64,000 nucleotides of DNA, taken from positions 1 through 64,000 of the forward strand of contig CAKOVI010000002.1 of assembly GCA_934121905.1 (NCBI GenBank). The letters are read 5' to 3'. The stretch comes from an uncultured Clostridia bacterium (GTDB lineage: Bacteria; Bacillota; Clostridia; TANB77; CAG-508). Shown piece by piece: positions 1 to 7,923 of the stretch (position 1 is the first letter of the stretch; every line of letters begins with the position of its first letter). Position numbers and translations under genes: made by a program. The notes under the pieces were generated by a model. The model was not told where the DNA came from. It made no database searches and saw nothing but the letters and a program-made list of their open reading frames with translations.

Positions 1-42
1 TTGAAAGGAGTTTTCTGTCTACTCATCGCTGAAGCTTTCCCG

Positions 43-67
43 AACCCCCAGACTATCTGGGGGTTTT
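43..67. terminator. GC-rich hairpin terminator
   Basis: A perfect 10-bp stem (AACCCCCAGA with TCTGGGGGTT) has a 3-nt loop and is followed by TTTT. It probably ends transcription of a gene lying outside the left edge. Confidence 0.7.
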
Positions 68-78
68 CTAAACACAAT

Positions 79-106
79 AAAAAGCCATTCGTTTGAATGG
101 CTTTTT
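79..106. terminator. bidirectional hairpin terminator
   Basis: A 12-bp stem (AAAAAGCCATTC with GAATGGCTTTTT) with a GTTT loop has an A-run on one side and a T-run on the other, so it can work on both strands. A smaller hairpin (TTTGGTC with GACCAAA, 130-150) follows. Bases 1-432 otherwise hold only the promoter at 306-334. Confidence 0.65.
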
Positions 107-305
107 GCGACGCTCAGCGTCTACGCGGGTTTGGTCCTTGTGAGACCAAAGTAAATAATATCTATCTACAATATATATTATTCTTTAAGTTATTAAAATT
201 ATACTACAAATTGTATTAATTGTAAATATTTTTGTAATATTTTTCAATCTTTTTTAGAGATAACATATAAAAATAAGTAAAAACAAGACCTGATTTACAT
301 AAAAA

Positions 306-334
306 TTGACTTTCCCCATATTTTATGATAAAAT
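306..334 (+). promoter_or_regulatory. sigma-A type promoter
   Basis: The -35 box TTGACT and the -10 box TAAAAT are separated by 17 bp. The promoter lies about 100 bp upstream of the gene at 433. The leader between them contains a small stem, CACTTG with CAAGTG. Confidence 0.6.
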
Positions 335-432
335 ATAAATGTTAACGTAAACTTAGAATAAGCACTTGGAGAAAGGCAAGTGTAATATTGTAACCTTAAA
401 AAACATGAATATAAAAAGAAGGAGAAAGCATT

Positions 433-1095
433 ATGATGGAGACTACAATTATGACAGAAGGAACAATGGACAAGGCAGTTTATTTGAAAATTGCGAATGA
501 AGATGTACAATTTATAGGATTTGTAAAATCTAATATCTCAATGACACAAGAAATGGAGGAGGTTGCAAATAAGATTCTTTCTACATTATACGACGTATGG
601 ACACAAAAATACGACCGTATTAATTGGATTACTCATAATTCAGAATTTAGATATGAATCATTGAAGAAACCGTTATTGGTTGCTTGGAATGCTGAAAAAT
701 CTAAATTAATTGATACCAAAAAAGCTTGTATGTCGATTACAGCGATATGCAATTTTCCTAAGAAGAAAAAGGCTTTTTGGGTAAATACAGGAAGTGATAT
801 GGTCTATGCAAGTAAAAGAGGAGGAAAAGTTTTAGAAGCATTATGCACACAGACCAAAAAACTTAAAACCTTTAAAGAACAAAGTGTTTTTACAATGGAT
901 AGTGATTATTTTTTCAAAGCAGAAGGATCTGTAATTAAAAATTATAAGACACTTTGCATTGTTTCTGAAGAAGCAATAAAATACTTTGAAGAAAACATAA
1001 AGGAGGGAATCAAAGTTACACAGGAAAGATTAGAAGGCTTTTCTTTTGGAAAACAGAATCCAATTATTATTGGACAAATAAGTGCTAACAATTAG
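433..1095 (+). CDS. hypothetical protein of the mobile element
   Basis: This is a 220-residue soluble protein that I do not recognise. A strong Shine-Dalgarno (AAGGAG) precedes two consecutive ATG codons. No signal peptide, membrane segment or known catalytic motif is visible. A lysine-rich run (PKKKKAFW, around residue 113) and several aromatic residues are seen. It is the first gene after the promoter at 306 and lies 75 bp before the transglutaminase-like gene, so the two are probably co-transcribed. Given the context it is likely element cargo, but no function can be assigned. Confidence 0.6.
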   Translation: MMETTIMTEGTMDKAVYLKIANEDVQFIGFVKSNISMTQEMEEVANKILSTLYDVWTQKYDRINWITHNSEFRYESLKKPLLVAWNAEKSKLIDTKKACMSITAICNFPKKKKAFWVNTGSDMVYASKRGGKVLEALCTQTKKLKTFKEQSVFTMDSDYFFKAEGSVIKNYKTLCIVSEEAIKYFEENIKEGIKVTQERLEGFSFGKQNPIIIGQISANN

Positions 1096-1170
1096 AAAGG
1101 AGAAGAAAGCTTTATCCAGTTAGCAGTAACAAAACATCAACTATAAATTAACAAAGGGAGGATATATCTT

Positions 1171-1644
1171 ATGAAAGATATTAGAAAGCAGTATGAAAAG
1201 GTAGTAGTTGGTAACAGATATGATTTATCCAAGGCAGGAGAACATACAATGAGCATCATATACTCAGGTATCAAGGCAAACAAAATGCCAGAAACTGAGA
1301 GAATGTATGTTGAAGCCAATCATGTTGGATGTTGTTTGCATTATAGCATGTATCTTGTTTCTTTATTACACGAAGCAGGAATTGAATGCTATTTTACAAT
1401 AACACCTGAAGAAGATGGTGGAAATCATTGTAGTGTGCTTTACTTTGATGAGAAAGGAGATAAACTTATTGCTGATCCAGTTATGGATATAAAAGCAGGA
1501 ACTGTTGACAAACATATGTGTATTCCATATGACGAATTTGTAGAAAATGCAATTCGACATGAGATTTCACATTATGATGTTTTTGGAATTAATGGAGAGG
1601 AGGCTTTTTTCAATGAATTCTTGTCTAATTGTAAACTGCAATAA
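1171..1644 (+). CDS. transglutaminase-like cysteine peptidase domain protein
   Basis: This 157-residue protein has the order expected of a transglutaminase-like fold. A Cys pair in HVGCCLHYSMYL (near residue 54) is followed by a helix, then a His in GGNHCSVLYF (near residue 87) and an Asp in LIADPVMD (near residue 102), giving a possible Cys-His-Asp triad. Such domains cleave or cross-link amide bonds. No signal peptide is seen, so a cytoplasmic role is expected. The start has a good ribosome site (GGGAGG). The gene lies in the element, between two unknown genes. The family call rests on the motif order only. Confidence 0.55.
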   Translation: MKDIRKQYEKVVVGNRYDLSKAGEHTMSIIYSGIKANKMPETERMYVEANHVGCCLHYSMYLVSLLHEAGIECYFTITPEEDGGNHCSVLYFDEKGDKLIADPVMDIKAGTVDKHMCIPYDEFVENAIRHEISHYDVFGINGEEAFFNEFLSNCKLQ

Positions 1645-1661
1645 TTTGCAGTTAGTTAATA

Positions 1662-1698
1662 AAAAGTATCTTACGGGAGGTGCGGTACTTTTTTTTTT
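1662..1698 (+). terminator. rho-independent terminator
   Basis: AAAAGTATC pairs with GGTACTTTT and is followed by a run of T. It sits just after the transglutaminase-like gene and before the next ribosome site. Confidence 0.6.
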
Positions 1699-1775
1699 AA
1701 CAATTTTATTGATTTTTTATTTTTATAATGATAGTATATTGTTAGATTATTATATTTTATGTACGGAGGAAGAAT

Positions 1776-3041
1776 ATGAGTGATGAATGGAAAATTGTTC
1801 AAGGATTAAAAAGAGAAAACCAAAATAATAGTTTTGGTAGGAATCGTTATATAGAAACTGGCGAAACCATAGAGTACAAGCCTAGAAAATTAACAGAAAA
1901 AGAATTAAGAGATAAAGAATGGAAGGAACTCGACTCTGATATAATATTCACACCATTTTCAAAAGAATCTCCTGATTATGATCCAAATTTAGAAAATTAT
2001 AATATTAAACAAATAAGGTCATTTATTAAAGAATGTCAAGAACAAGGTAAACCATTATCTATGAGAGTTGGAGAATTAAAAATTGATATAAGTGATACTA
2101 ATCCAAAACAAGTTACTTTTACATCTAATGGTAGACTTAGTTCAGGAAAATTAGTGACGCATAATAATTTTCCATATAGTTTAACAATAAGAGGTAATGA
2201 AATTTTTTCTCAAGTTAATCTAACTGATGATGAAAAATATGTAACATATATGACAATTGGAAAAAAATATATTCCTGTAAAAATTAATCAACAAATAGAT
2301 ATTATAAATGCTGAAGATATTACAGAAAGATTTATTATTAAACCAAAACAACAAGAATATGATATATCAGAAGATATGTCTGAATATGTTTCACAAAATA
2401 GTGAATTTCAAGTGGAAAATCATAATGAACTCGTTAGAGAAGTTAGTAATCATAGTGAAAAAATTAAAAGATTATACTATACGTATGATGAAATGAGAGA
2501 ATATGCAAGTTCAAGACCAAAGGGATTTACAATATATCCAAATGACATGGAAGGATTCTCAACAGGATTTTATGAAACATATGGAGATTTAGTAAATTAC
2601 AACGGGAGATACGGTAAAAAAATTATAAATGAAAATTTAACTACATATGAAGATGCTATTGTAATTGCCAAAAGGATTGAAGCTCATTGTAAGTATATAT
2701 ATTCATTAATTATGGAAGCAACTAAAGGAATACTTGAACAATCAAAAGCTAATGAAAGTAAAATAACTAATCAAGATACAATTCAAAATGATACAACAAA
2801 ATCACAAGAAAGTCCTACAATGAATTATGATACAGATGTTGAAAGTTTAAGTGAAGAAGAATTAGATGCATTAATTGAAAAAATGGAAAATCTACAAAGA
2901 GAAAAACAAAGTAAAATTGAAAGATTACAAAAAATTAAAAAAGCACAAGATTTAATTGCTTTAAGTAAAGACCAAGATAAGATAATAGCAGACTTAGAGA
3001 GTCAAATTGAAATTGAAGGAGTTGATTTTGGTGAAAAATAG
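1776..3041 (+). CDS. hypothetical protein with C-terminal coiled coil
   Basis: This 421-residue protein is not recognised. Residues 1-220 look globular and hydrophilic. A second globular part with many Tyr (about 225-310) contains YYTYDEMREYASSRPKGF. Residues about 355-421 form a charged coiled coil containing LDALIEKMENLQREKQSKIE. The ATG follows a strong GGAGGAAG site. That C-terminal motif recurs at the end of the next gene, so the two products may pair or bind a common partner. The gene is very AT-rich, like the rest of the element. Confidence 0.6.
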   Translation: MSDEWKIVQGLKRENQNNSFGRNRYIETGETIEYKPRKLTEKELRDKEWKELDSDIIFTPFSKESPDYDPNLENYNIKQIRSFIKECQEQGKPLSMRVGELKIDISDTNPKQVTFTSNGRLSSGKLVTHNNFPYSLTIRGNEIFSQVNLTDDEKYVTYMTIGKKYIPVKINQQIDIINAEDITERFIIKPKQQEYDISEDMSEYVSQNSEFQVENHNELVREVSNHSEKIKRLYYTYDEMREYASSRPKGFTIYPNDMEGFSTGFYETYGDLVNYNGRYGKKIINENLTTYEDAIVIAKRIEAHCKYIYSLIMEATKGILEQSKANESKITNQDTIQNDTTKSQESPTMNYDTDVESLSEEELDALIEKMENLQREKQSKIERLQKIKKAQDLIALSKDQDKIIADLESQIEIEGVDFGEK

Positions 3042-3390
3042 TTTGATACCGATTGAAAAAGTTTCGATTTTTCAGAAATTAAAAAACTTTTTTAAATTGA
3101 CTTTTCTTCATAAAAATAAAACAGATCCACATTTGGAAGAATGTAATAATATTACTACTAATATAAAAAAGAATAATATAAACACTTTTACAGAAGATTT
3201 AAAAACTAATATTGATAGCAAAGAATTAAAACTTAAACAATTCACAAAAGAAATTGAAAATAATCCGAGTTTAATTGTTAATCTTTCGAATGATAGATTA
3301 GATAAATTAATAAGCTACTATGAAAGAATTACAAGTGAAAAACAAAATAAAATTGAAAAATTAAAAATATCATTAAATAACGAGGTATAA
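3031..3390 (+). CDS. hypothetical protein sharing the coiled-coil tail of its neighbour
   Basis: A GTG start at 3031 is chosen because GAAGGAG ends 9 nt before it; this gives about 119 residues and an 11-bp overlap with the upstream gene. The product is lysine-rich. Its end (LDKLISYYERITSEKQNKIE) matches the tail of the 421-residue protein (LDALIEKMENLQREKQSKIE) at many positions. Overlap plus shared tail suggests a functional pair or a duplicated module. No enzymatic motif is seen. Confidence 0.55.
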   Translation: MKNSLIPIEKVSIFQKLKNFFKLTFLHKNKTDPHLEECNNITTNIKKNNINTFTEDLKTNIDSKELKLKQFTKEIENNPSLIVNLSNDRLDKLISYYERITSEKQNKIEKLKISLNNEV

Positions 3391-3392
3391 AT

Positions 3393-3641
3393 ATGGATTT
3401 AGAAAAAGAAATTGAGCAAATAAAATTAAGAAATAAAAAAGTTGAAATAGATAAGGCATGGGAAACAAGTGGAACAAGAAAAGTATGTATTATGATTCTA
3501 ACTTATATAGTAGTAATCATATATTCTTACATTATAAAAAATACAGATAATATACTTTTAAGTTCATTAGTACCAGTAATTGGTTTTGCCCTATCAACTT
3601 TATCTTTAAAAGGTATAAGATATTTTTGGGAGAAGAAATAA
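3393..3641 (+). CDS. small two-helix membrane protein
   Basis: This 82-residue protein has an acidic N-terminal helix and then two hydrophobic segments (about residues 31-49 and 55-75) ending in RYFWEKK. The pattern (KAWETSGTRK, then a helix, then LVPVIGFALSTLSL) is common in short conserved bacterial membrane proteins of unknown role. It starts 2 bp after the preceding stop, so it belongs to the same operon, and a strong terminator follows. Confidence 0.6.
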   Translation: MDLEKEIEQIKLRNKKVEIDKAWETSGTRKVCIMILTYIVVIIYSYIIKNTDNILLSSLVPVIGFALSTLSLKGIRYFWEKK

Positions 3642-3647
3642 ATTGAA

Positions 3648-3682
3648 GAAAGTCAAGATAAAAAAACTTTATCTTGACTTTC
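3648..3682. terminator. strong hairpin terminator
   Basis: A perfect 15-bp stem (GAAAGTCAAGATAAA with TTTATCTTGACTTTC) ends the rightward operon. It faces the leftward relaxase genes. Confidence 0.7.
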
Positions 3683-3707
3683 GGATTTTTTTATTCTATA
3701 ATTCCAT

Positions 3708-3983
3708 TTAATGATATTCTAATTCTTCTTCCTGTTCTTTTTTATCAAATTTGTTTACATCAAGTTGTTTTTCAATATCAAAATTCATATATGTCTCTTT
3801 TTCAAAATCTCTTATTAAGTCTTCTTCAGATGGTGCAGAAAACTTGTGACATACCCAAGAGATAAACTTTTGAACTGTAATCTTAAATCTCTCAATAACT
3901 TTCTTTAAATAATTATTTTCATTTTCTAACTTGTTTATAATTTTTTGATATTGATAGTCTATTTTATATAGTTTCGTGTTCAT
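3708..3983 (-). CDS. C-terminal part of MobV-type mobilization protein in a shifted frame
   Basis: This 91-residue frame continues the coiled coil of the relaxase (KIINKLENENNYLKKVIERF) and ends with a conserved-looking tail (FISWVCHKFSAPSEEDLIRD, then FEKET). Long MobV/Pre proteins, as I recall them, end in a similar block. Its first ATG overlaps the end of the upstream frame by 20 bp and has no Shine-Dalgarno. I therefore read it as the displaced C-terminus of one gene rather than an independent gene. The cause may be a real frameshift, a +1 recoding event or a sequence error. Confidence 0.5.
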   Translation of the reverse strand: MNTKLYKIDYQYQKIINKLENENNYLKKVIERFKITVQKFISWVCHKFSAPSEEDLIRDFEKETYMNFDIEKQLDVNKFDKKEQEEELEYH

Positions 3984-4935
3984 ATTTATATTTTAATTCT
4001 TTTTCTTTGTTTAAAAAATCTAATTCTAAATTTCTACATTTGATTTTTAATTCCGTATTGGAATTTATTAAATTTTTTTGTTCTTTTTCAAATTTCTCAG
4101 CTTTATCAATAATTGTAGTTTGTTTTGATAATTCTTTGTGAAGTGATAAATTTTCGCTATATAATTCTTGTATTAAATCATCTTTAGGTTTTATTATTTC
4201 ATTTTTTATTTTTTCATCTCTATTTAGCATAATTTTTTTGAAATCCTTTATATCTGGTGTTTCTGGTAGTTCTAATTTAATGCTATTTAGTAATTCTTTT
4301 GTATTTTCGAAATTGGTGATTCTCTTGTATTCTTGCACAGAATAATGCTCTCTATTGGTTACTTCAACTAATTCTCCTCTTTCTAATTTAAATCCTTTTT
4401 CAGAGATATGTTTAAAATAAGCATTTTGTAAATCTCTATAACTATTTTTTCCTTTCCAAAAATCTCTACAACATACTTTATCAATCTTATTTCCTTGCTT
4501 ATCTATTGTATGAACTACGGGAATAAATAATAAATGCATATGTGGGGTATCTTCGTCCATATGAACTACTGCAGATATTATATTTTGTTCGCTTAGATTT
4601 TTATATTCACATATAAATTTGTAACTTTCTTCAAAGTATCTTTTACTTTCTTCGTAACCAATTTTATCAAAAAATTTTTGATCAGAAGTAAATACTATTT
4701 CGCACATTATATTGCTATTACTTCTGATTTGACCTTTTAAATCATATTTTTCTTTTATTTTATCAAATTCTTTTATATAACTTAATTCATTTTTCTTTAA
4801 ATAATAATTTAGTTCTGTTTTAGTACTATCGATATTTTTATTTGAATGATTTCTTGTTTTTCTTTCATTATGCTTATATGCTCCCATAGCTTGTGCTCTA
4901 GTTAGTTTTTCATTTCTAATTATAGCATAGTTCAT
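3964..4935 (-). CDS. MobV/Pre family relaxase (N-terminal and central part)
   Basis: The product begins MNYAIIRNEKLTRAQ, the typical start of MobV plasmid mobilization proteins. It has the metal-binding motif HMDEDTPHMHLLFIPV near residue 130. Such relaxases nick oriT, attach to the 5' end and pilot the strand in transfer. ATG 4935 is preferred over the upstream ATG at 4965 because AGAGG lies just before it. The C-terminal third is charged coiled coil. The frame stops at 3964, while the rest of the expected protein lies in the +1 frame at 3708-3983. The oriT-like hairpin lies immediately upstream, as is usual for the family. Confidence 0.85.
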   Translation of the reverse strand: MNYAIIRNEKLTRAQAMGAYKHNERKTRNHSNKNIDSTKTELNYYLKKNELSYIKEFDKIKEKYDLKGQIRSNSNIMCEIVFTSDQKFFDKIGYEESKRYFEESYKFICEYKNLSEQNIISAVVHMDEDTPHMHLLFIPVVHTIDKQGNKIDKVCCRDFWKGKNSYRDLQNAYFKHISEKGFKLERGELVEVTNREHYSVQEYKRITNFENTKELLNSIKLELPETPDIKDFKKIMLNRDEKIKNEIIKPKDDLIQELYSENLSLHKELSKQTTIIDKAEKFEKEQKNLINSNTELKIKCRNLELDFLNKEKELKYKYEHETI

Positions 4936-4978
4936 ATATTCCTCTTTGCTCCTTCTAAAATTCATGAGATAAGATTTT

Positions 4979-5000
4979 CTTGTCTAACACACTAGACAAG
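4979..5000 (-). other. putative oriT with pMV158-type nick sequence
   Basis: The hairpin CTTGTCTA-ACACAC-TAGACAAG lies 44 bp upstream of the relaxase start. On the minus strand it contains TAGTGTGTTA, identical to the nick region of MobV-type oriTs such as pMV158, where cleavage falls between TAGTGTG and TTA. Position and sequence both fit an origin of transfer; no experiment is implied. Confidence 0.7.
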
Positions 5001-5022
5001 TTTTTTCAAAACTTATCTGTGT

Positions 5023-5143
5023 GGCAGGAGTTCCTGCCCCCTTTCCTAAAAAATAACTAAAGTATTTTTTAGGCTTGATTCAAAATAAACAAGTCATTTT
5101 GAATCAAGTGAAGTTGCAATATAAAGCATACTTTTGCAACTTC
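5023..5143. repeat. run of four consecutive inverted repeats
   Basis: Four hairpins lie nearly end to end: GGCAGGA/TCCTGCC (5023-5038), CCTAAAAAATA/TATTTTTTAGG (5045-5073), CTTGATTCAAAAT/ATTTTGAATCAAG (5074-5108) and GAAGTTGCAA/TTGCAACTTC (5110-5143). All arms are perfect. The last may terminate repA. The block between rep and mob is a likely replication or transfer origin region. Confidence 0.65.
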
Positions 5144-5159
5144 ATATCAGAGCAAAATT

Positions 5160-6089
5160 TTACGAAGATGCTACTGCGTTTTTGCCAACAAAGTTAGCAT
5201 ATAAGCTATCAAAAAATCCATTTGGATATTTTCTTTCATATTCACGAGTAGAATTAGCAGTTCTATTTTGTGATTTTATAGTGCCATTTCCTAAATTATT
5301 ATATAAGCAAATCATTAAATAATTAATTATGTTTTTGATATTATTACTACTTTTCGCAATATCTAATAATTGAATTAAGTTATTTTTATTTATTAAGGCT
5401 AGTTTAGATAATATTTTGGAATTAGTAATTATAACACTACCAACTTTTAAAGTATCCGCATAATATAATCTTTCAATTACATCTTCTAACATAGTTTGTT
5501 CCTCTTTTGAAAAATCATTTAATTGGCATTTTTCCTTTACAACATTTAATGAAATACATACATTATTATTTTGAGGATTGATAGAATCTGTATTGGTTAT
5601 ATTAGTTTTTGTATTATTAGGATTGATTGTAGGGAATTTTTCCGCATCAAGAATAGTATTTTTTACTTCTCTAGAACCGTAATTTTTACTGTTCAAGACT
5701 TGTAAGTTTTCCTGTTCAATATTAGTTATTATTTCTTCGTGTTGAATTTTACCAACATAAATTAAATTAGGTTTTCCTAAACCTTGTCTTTTTTCTGCTA
5801 TTAAATTTGTATCTGTTAATTGTTTAAATGCTTTTGTAACTGTCTTTTCAGATAAACAAAGTTTATCTTGTACTTCTTCTCTTGTAAATATTAAATATAC
5901 TCTATTTAATTCATCAAACCAATGATTCTTTTGTGATAGAGATAATCTGTCTAATAAAAAAGCATATAATATTTTACTATCGGAATTTAATTTCTCTTTA
6001 TATAGTTTATTTATAAATAATTCTTGTGGTATTTGATAATAACTGTTTTCCAATATTTCATTATTTTTATAGTAATCTATTTCTTTCAT
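5160..6089 (-). CDS. RepA_N-type replication initiator
   Basis: This 309-residue protein carries an N-terminal RepA_N-like domain. YYQIPQELFINKLYKEKLNS is followed by KILYAFLLDRLSLSQKNHWF and VYLIFTREEVQDKLCLSEKT. This is a winged-helix initiator domain found in theta-replicating plasmids and integrated elements of Bacillota. The variable C-terminal half has low complexity and a helical end. The ATG has AAAGGA upstream. It is divergent from nothing and lies between the tRNA-Pro terminator and the oriT region. It supports a plasmid origin of the block, and probably binds iterons or the hairpins nearby. Confidence 0.8.
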   Translation of the reverse strand: MKEIDYYKNNEILENSYYQIPQELFINKLYKEKLNSDSKILYAFLLDRLSLSQKNHWFDELNRVYLIFTREEVQDKLCLSEKTVTKAFKQLTDTNLIAEKRQGLGKPNLIYVGKIQHEEIITNIEQENLQVLNSKNYGSREVKNTILDAEKFPTINPNNTKTNITNTDSINPQNNNVCISLNVVKEKCQLNDFSKEEQTMLEDVIERLYYADTLKVGSVIITNSKILSKLALINKNNLIQLLDIAKSSNNIKNIINYLMICLYNNLGNGTIKSQNRTANSTREYERKYPNGFFDSLYANFVGKNAVASS

Positions 6090-6243
6090 CTTTGTTCCTT
6101 TCTAAGATGAAAGAGCATTTTTAAGTTCTGCTAAGTTTTTTAGAACTTTTTAAAACATTTTTTAATTATCTAAAATTTTTTTTAAACATAGATTTTAGAA
6201 CTATTTTAAAACTTTTTATAGAATTTTTGAGAACTTCATAGAA

Positions 6244-6281
6244 AAAGAGTATTAACCAAAATCCTTTGATTAATACTCTTT
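6244..6281 (-). terminator. terminator downstream of tRNA-Pro
   Basis: AAAGAGTATTAA pairs with TTAATACTCTTT. On the minus strand it ends in TTTTTC, so it fits termination of the leftward tRNA-Pro transcript. It also marks the chosen edge of the mobile element. The rest of 6090-6326 is AT-rich without a gene. Confidence 0.6.
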
Positions 6282-6326
6282 CAGACTTTTGCAATTTTCT
6301 TGAGTTTCCTCAAAATTGCTATCGTA

Positions 6327-6402
6327 TGGTCGAGGTGACAGGGATCGAACCTGCGACCTCATGGTCCCAAACCACGCGCGCTACCAACTGCGCTACACCT
6401 CG
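6327..6402 (-). tRNA. tRNA-Pro (TGG)
   Basis: A full cloverleaf on the minus strand has acceptor CGAGGTG with CACCTCG, anticodon loop TTTGGGA (anticodon TGG) and T-loop GTTCGATCC. CCA is encoded. Its 3' end points at the mobile element. Confidence 0.95.
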
Positions 6403-6550
6403 ATTAATTATTTTACTCAATTGACGCTATCTATAATAACACACTTTTTTTAGAATTTCAAGACTTTTTTGAAAAAAAATCAAAATACTATTGCAAAATT
6501 CGAAAAATACAAGTATAATGTTATCTGTATTAATTAATTTAATACGTTAT

Positions 6551-6627
6551 GCACCAGTAGCTTAGCTGGATAGAGCACTCGGCTACGAACCGAGAGGTCG
6601 GGGATTCGAATTCCTCCTGGTGCACCA
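6551..6627 (+). tRNA. tRNA-Arg (ACG)
   Basis: The cloverleaf has acceptor GCACCAG with CTGGTGC, anticodon stem CTCGG/CCGAG with loop CTACGAA (anticodon ACG), and encoded CCA. With A34 edited to inosine it reads CGT, CGC and CGA but not CGG, which matters for the frameshift sites in rnpA and mnmE. Confidence 0.95.
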
Positions 6628-6648
6628 ATCTTTTCTATTTCAATCTTT

Positions 6649-7776
6649 TTAATTTTTTCTTCCTAAAATAACTCTTATACTCTTCTTACTCTCGCCCCTT
6701 ACAACTTCTAACTCTACTTCTTCTCCTGGTAATTTGCCATAAATAAATTCTCTCAAATCATTAATAGTATTCAAATTTTTTCCGTCAATACTACAAACTA
6801 GATCTCCCTCTTGTAAATCAGAATTAGCAGCTGGTCCATTTACAATAACTTTAGAAACATATACTCCCCTATTTAACTTGCTCTTTAAATTCAAATAATT
6901 TGCAACATCTCCATCATAAGCATAAATTCCCAATGTAGCTTCATCAAAATTCCCTTTTTCTTTAAAAGATTTTATCACAGGTTTAACTACGTTTATAGGT
7001 ACTGCAAAACCTATTCCTTCAGCAGATGTGATTTTTACAGTGTTTATTCCTATTACTTCTCCATTCTCATCTATAAGAGGTCCTCCACTATTTCCAGGAT
7101 TTATTGTTGCATCTGTTTGTATCAAATCTGAAATATAACTTGTAGTATCATTTTCATCAATTTTTATAGTTCTATTTAATGCACTAATAATTCCTGAAGT
7201 AACAGTTTTTCTAAATTCATATCCAATTGGGTTCCCAACAGCAAAAACACTTTCTCCAACTTTTAAATTTGAAGAATCTCCAAAATCAATATATGATAAA
7301 TTACTTGCCTGAATCTTTACAATTGATAAATCTATATTTGAATCATTCCATACAACATTTCCCTTATATGTATTTTCATCTATCGTTACATAACATGTAC
7401 TATATTTTTCGCCTGTCACATGGCTATTACTTAATATATAACCATTATCACTTACAACTATTCCTGTTCCTAATCCTATTTCATCACTTGCTATATTGTT
7501 TAAGATTGATCCTCCTGCAGTACTTAATTTAGAAATTCCAACAACACTATCAGTTACTTTTTCTAACATATCAACCGTGTTTATCTTATTTTCCGTAGAC
7601 TTATCCACATTTTGTGCATAAGTTGTGGATATTGATGTTCTTTTTGCTTCATATTCATTTGATATTTCTATATTCTGATACATTATATATAAATTATATA
7701 TAGTTAAAACTAGTAAAATCATCATAAATATCCCAATAACTATTTTTTGTTTATTTTCCTTTTTTTTCATGCTCAA
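6649..7776 (-). CDS. HtrA/DegP-like membrane-anchored serine protease
   Basis: This 375-residue protein has a positively charged N-terminus, one membrane segment (about 12-33) and an extracytoplasmic S1C trypsin-like domain. The triad is visible as His119 (SNSHVTG), Asp149 (NIDLSIVK) and Ser230 (NPGNSGGPL). A single PDZ domain follows (about 275-370; RGVYVSKVIVNGPAANSDLQ). The family degrades or refolds damaged envelope proteins. Length and order are normal for Gram-positive HtrA. The gene is monocistronic, converges on tRNA-Arg and diverges from the NRPS gene. Confidence 0.92.
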   Translation of the reverse strand: MSMKKKENKQKIVIGIFMMILLVLTIYNLYIMYQNIEISNEYEAKRTSISTTYAQNVDKSTENKINTVDMLEKVTDSVVGISKLSTAGGSILNNIASDEIGLGTGIVVSDNGYILSNSHVTGEKYSTCYVTIDENTYKGNVVWNDSNIDLSIVKIQASNLSYIDFGDSSNLKVGESVFAVGNPIGYEFRKTVTSGIISALNRTIKIDENDTTSYISDLIQTDATINPGNSGGPLIDENGEVIGINTVKITSAEGIGFAVPINVVKPVIKSFKEKGNFDEATLGIYAYDGDVANYLNLKSKLNRGVYVSKVIVNGPAANSDLQEGDLVCSIDGKNLNTINDLREFIYGKLPGEEVELEVVRGESKKSIRVILGRKN

Positions 7777-7849
7777 ACTCCTTTTTTTATATTATTTCCA
7801 AATTCAACCAATTTAATCATTTATATCTTGTATATTTTTCCATTTCTGA

Positions 7850-7878
7850 TTGCATTTTCCGACAAAATAATGTATAAT
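7850..7878 (+). promoter_or_regulatory. promoter of the NRPS gene
   Basis: TTGCAT and TATAAT are separated by 17 bp, 46 bp upstream of the start codon. The -10 box is perfect and is preceded by TG. Confidence 0.55.
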
Positions 7879-7923
7879 ATGTGTAAAATTTTAGGAAAAT
7901 AAAAGGTAATAGGTGATTATTTA

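Larger units (their letters stand above)
1..6243. mobile_element. integrated mobilizable plasmid-like element (partial, left end outside window)
   Basis: This block groups a RepA_N-type replication initiator, a MobV-type relaxase, an oriT-like hairpin and several unknown genes, which is the content of a small mobilizable plasmid. It stops next to the 3' end of a tRNA-Pro gene, the usual target side of tyrosine integrases. No integrase and no copy of the tRNA 3' end is visible in the window, so the left boundary and the mode of integration are unknown. The right boundary is placed at the tRNA-Pro terminator by inference only. Confidence 0.6.

Noticed and set aside
1547..1783. Overlapping plus-strand ORF of 78 codons with a hydrophobic end
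   Set aside because: It starts inside the transglutaminase-like gene without a ribosome site and runs through that gene's terminator.
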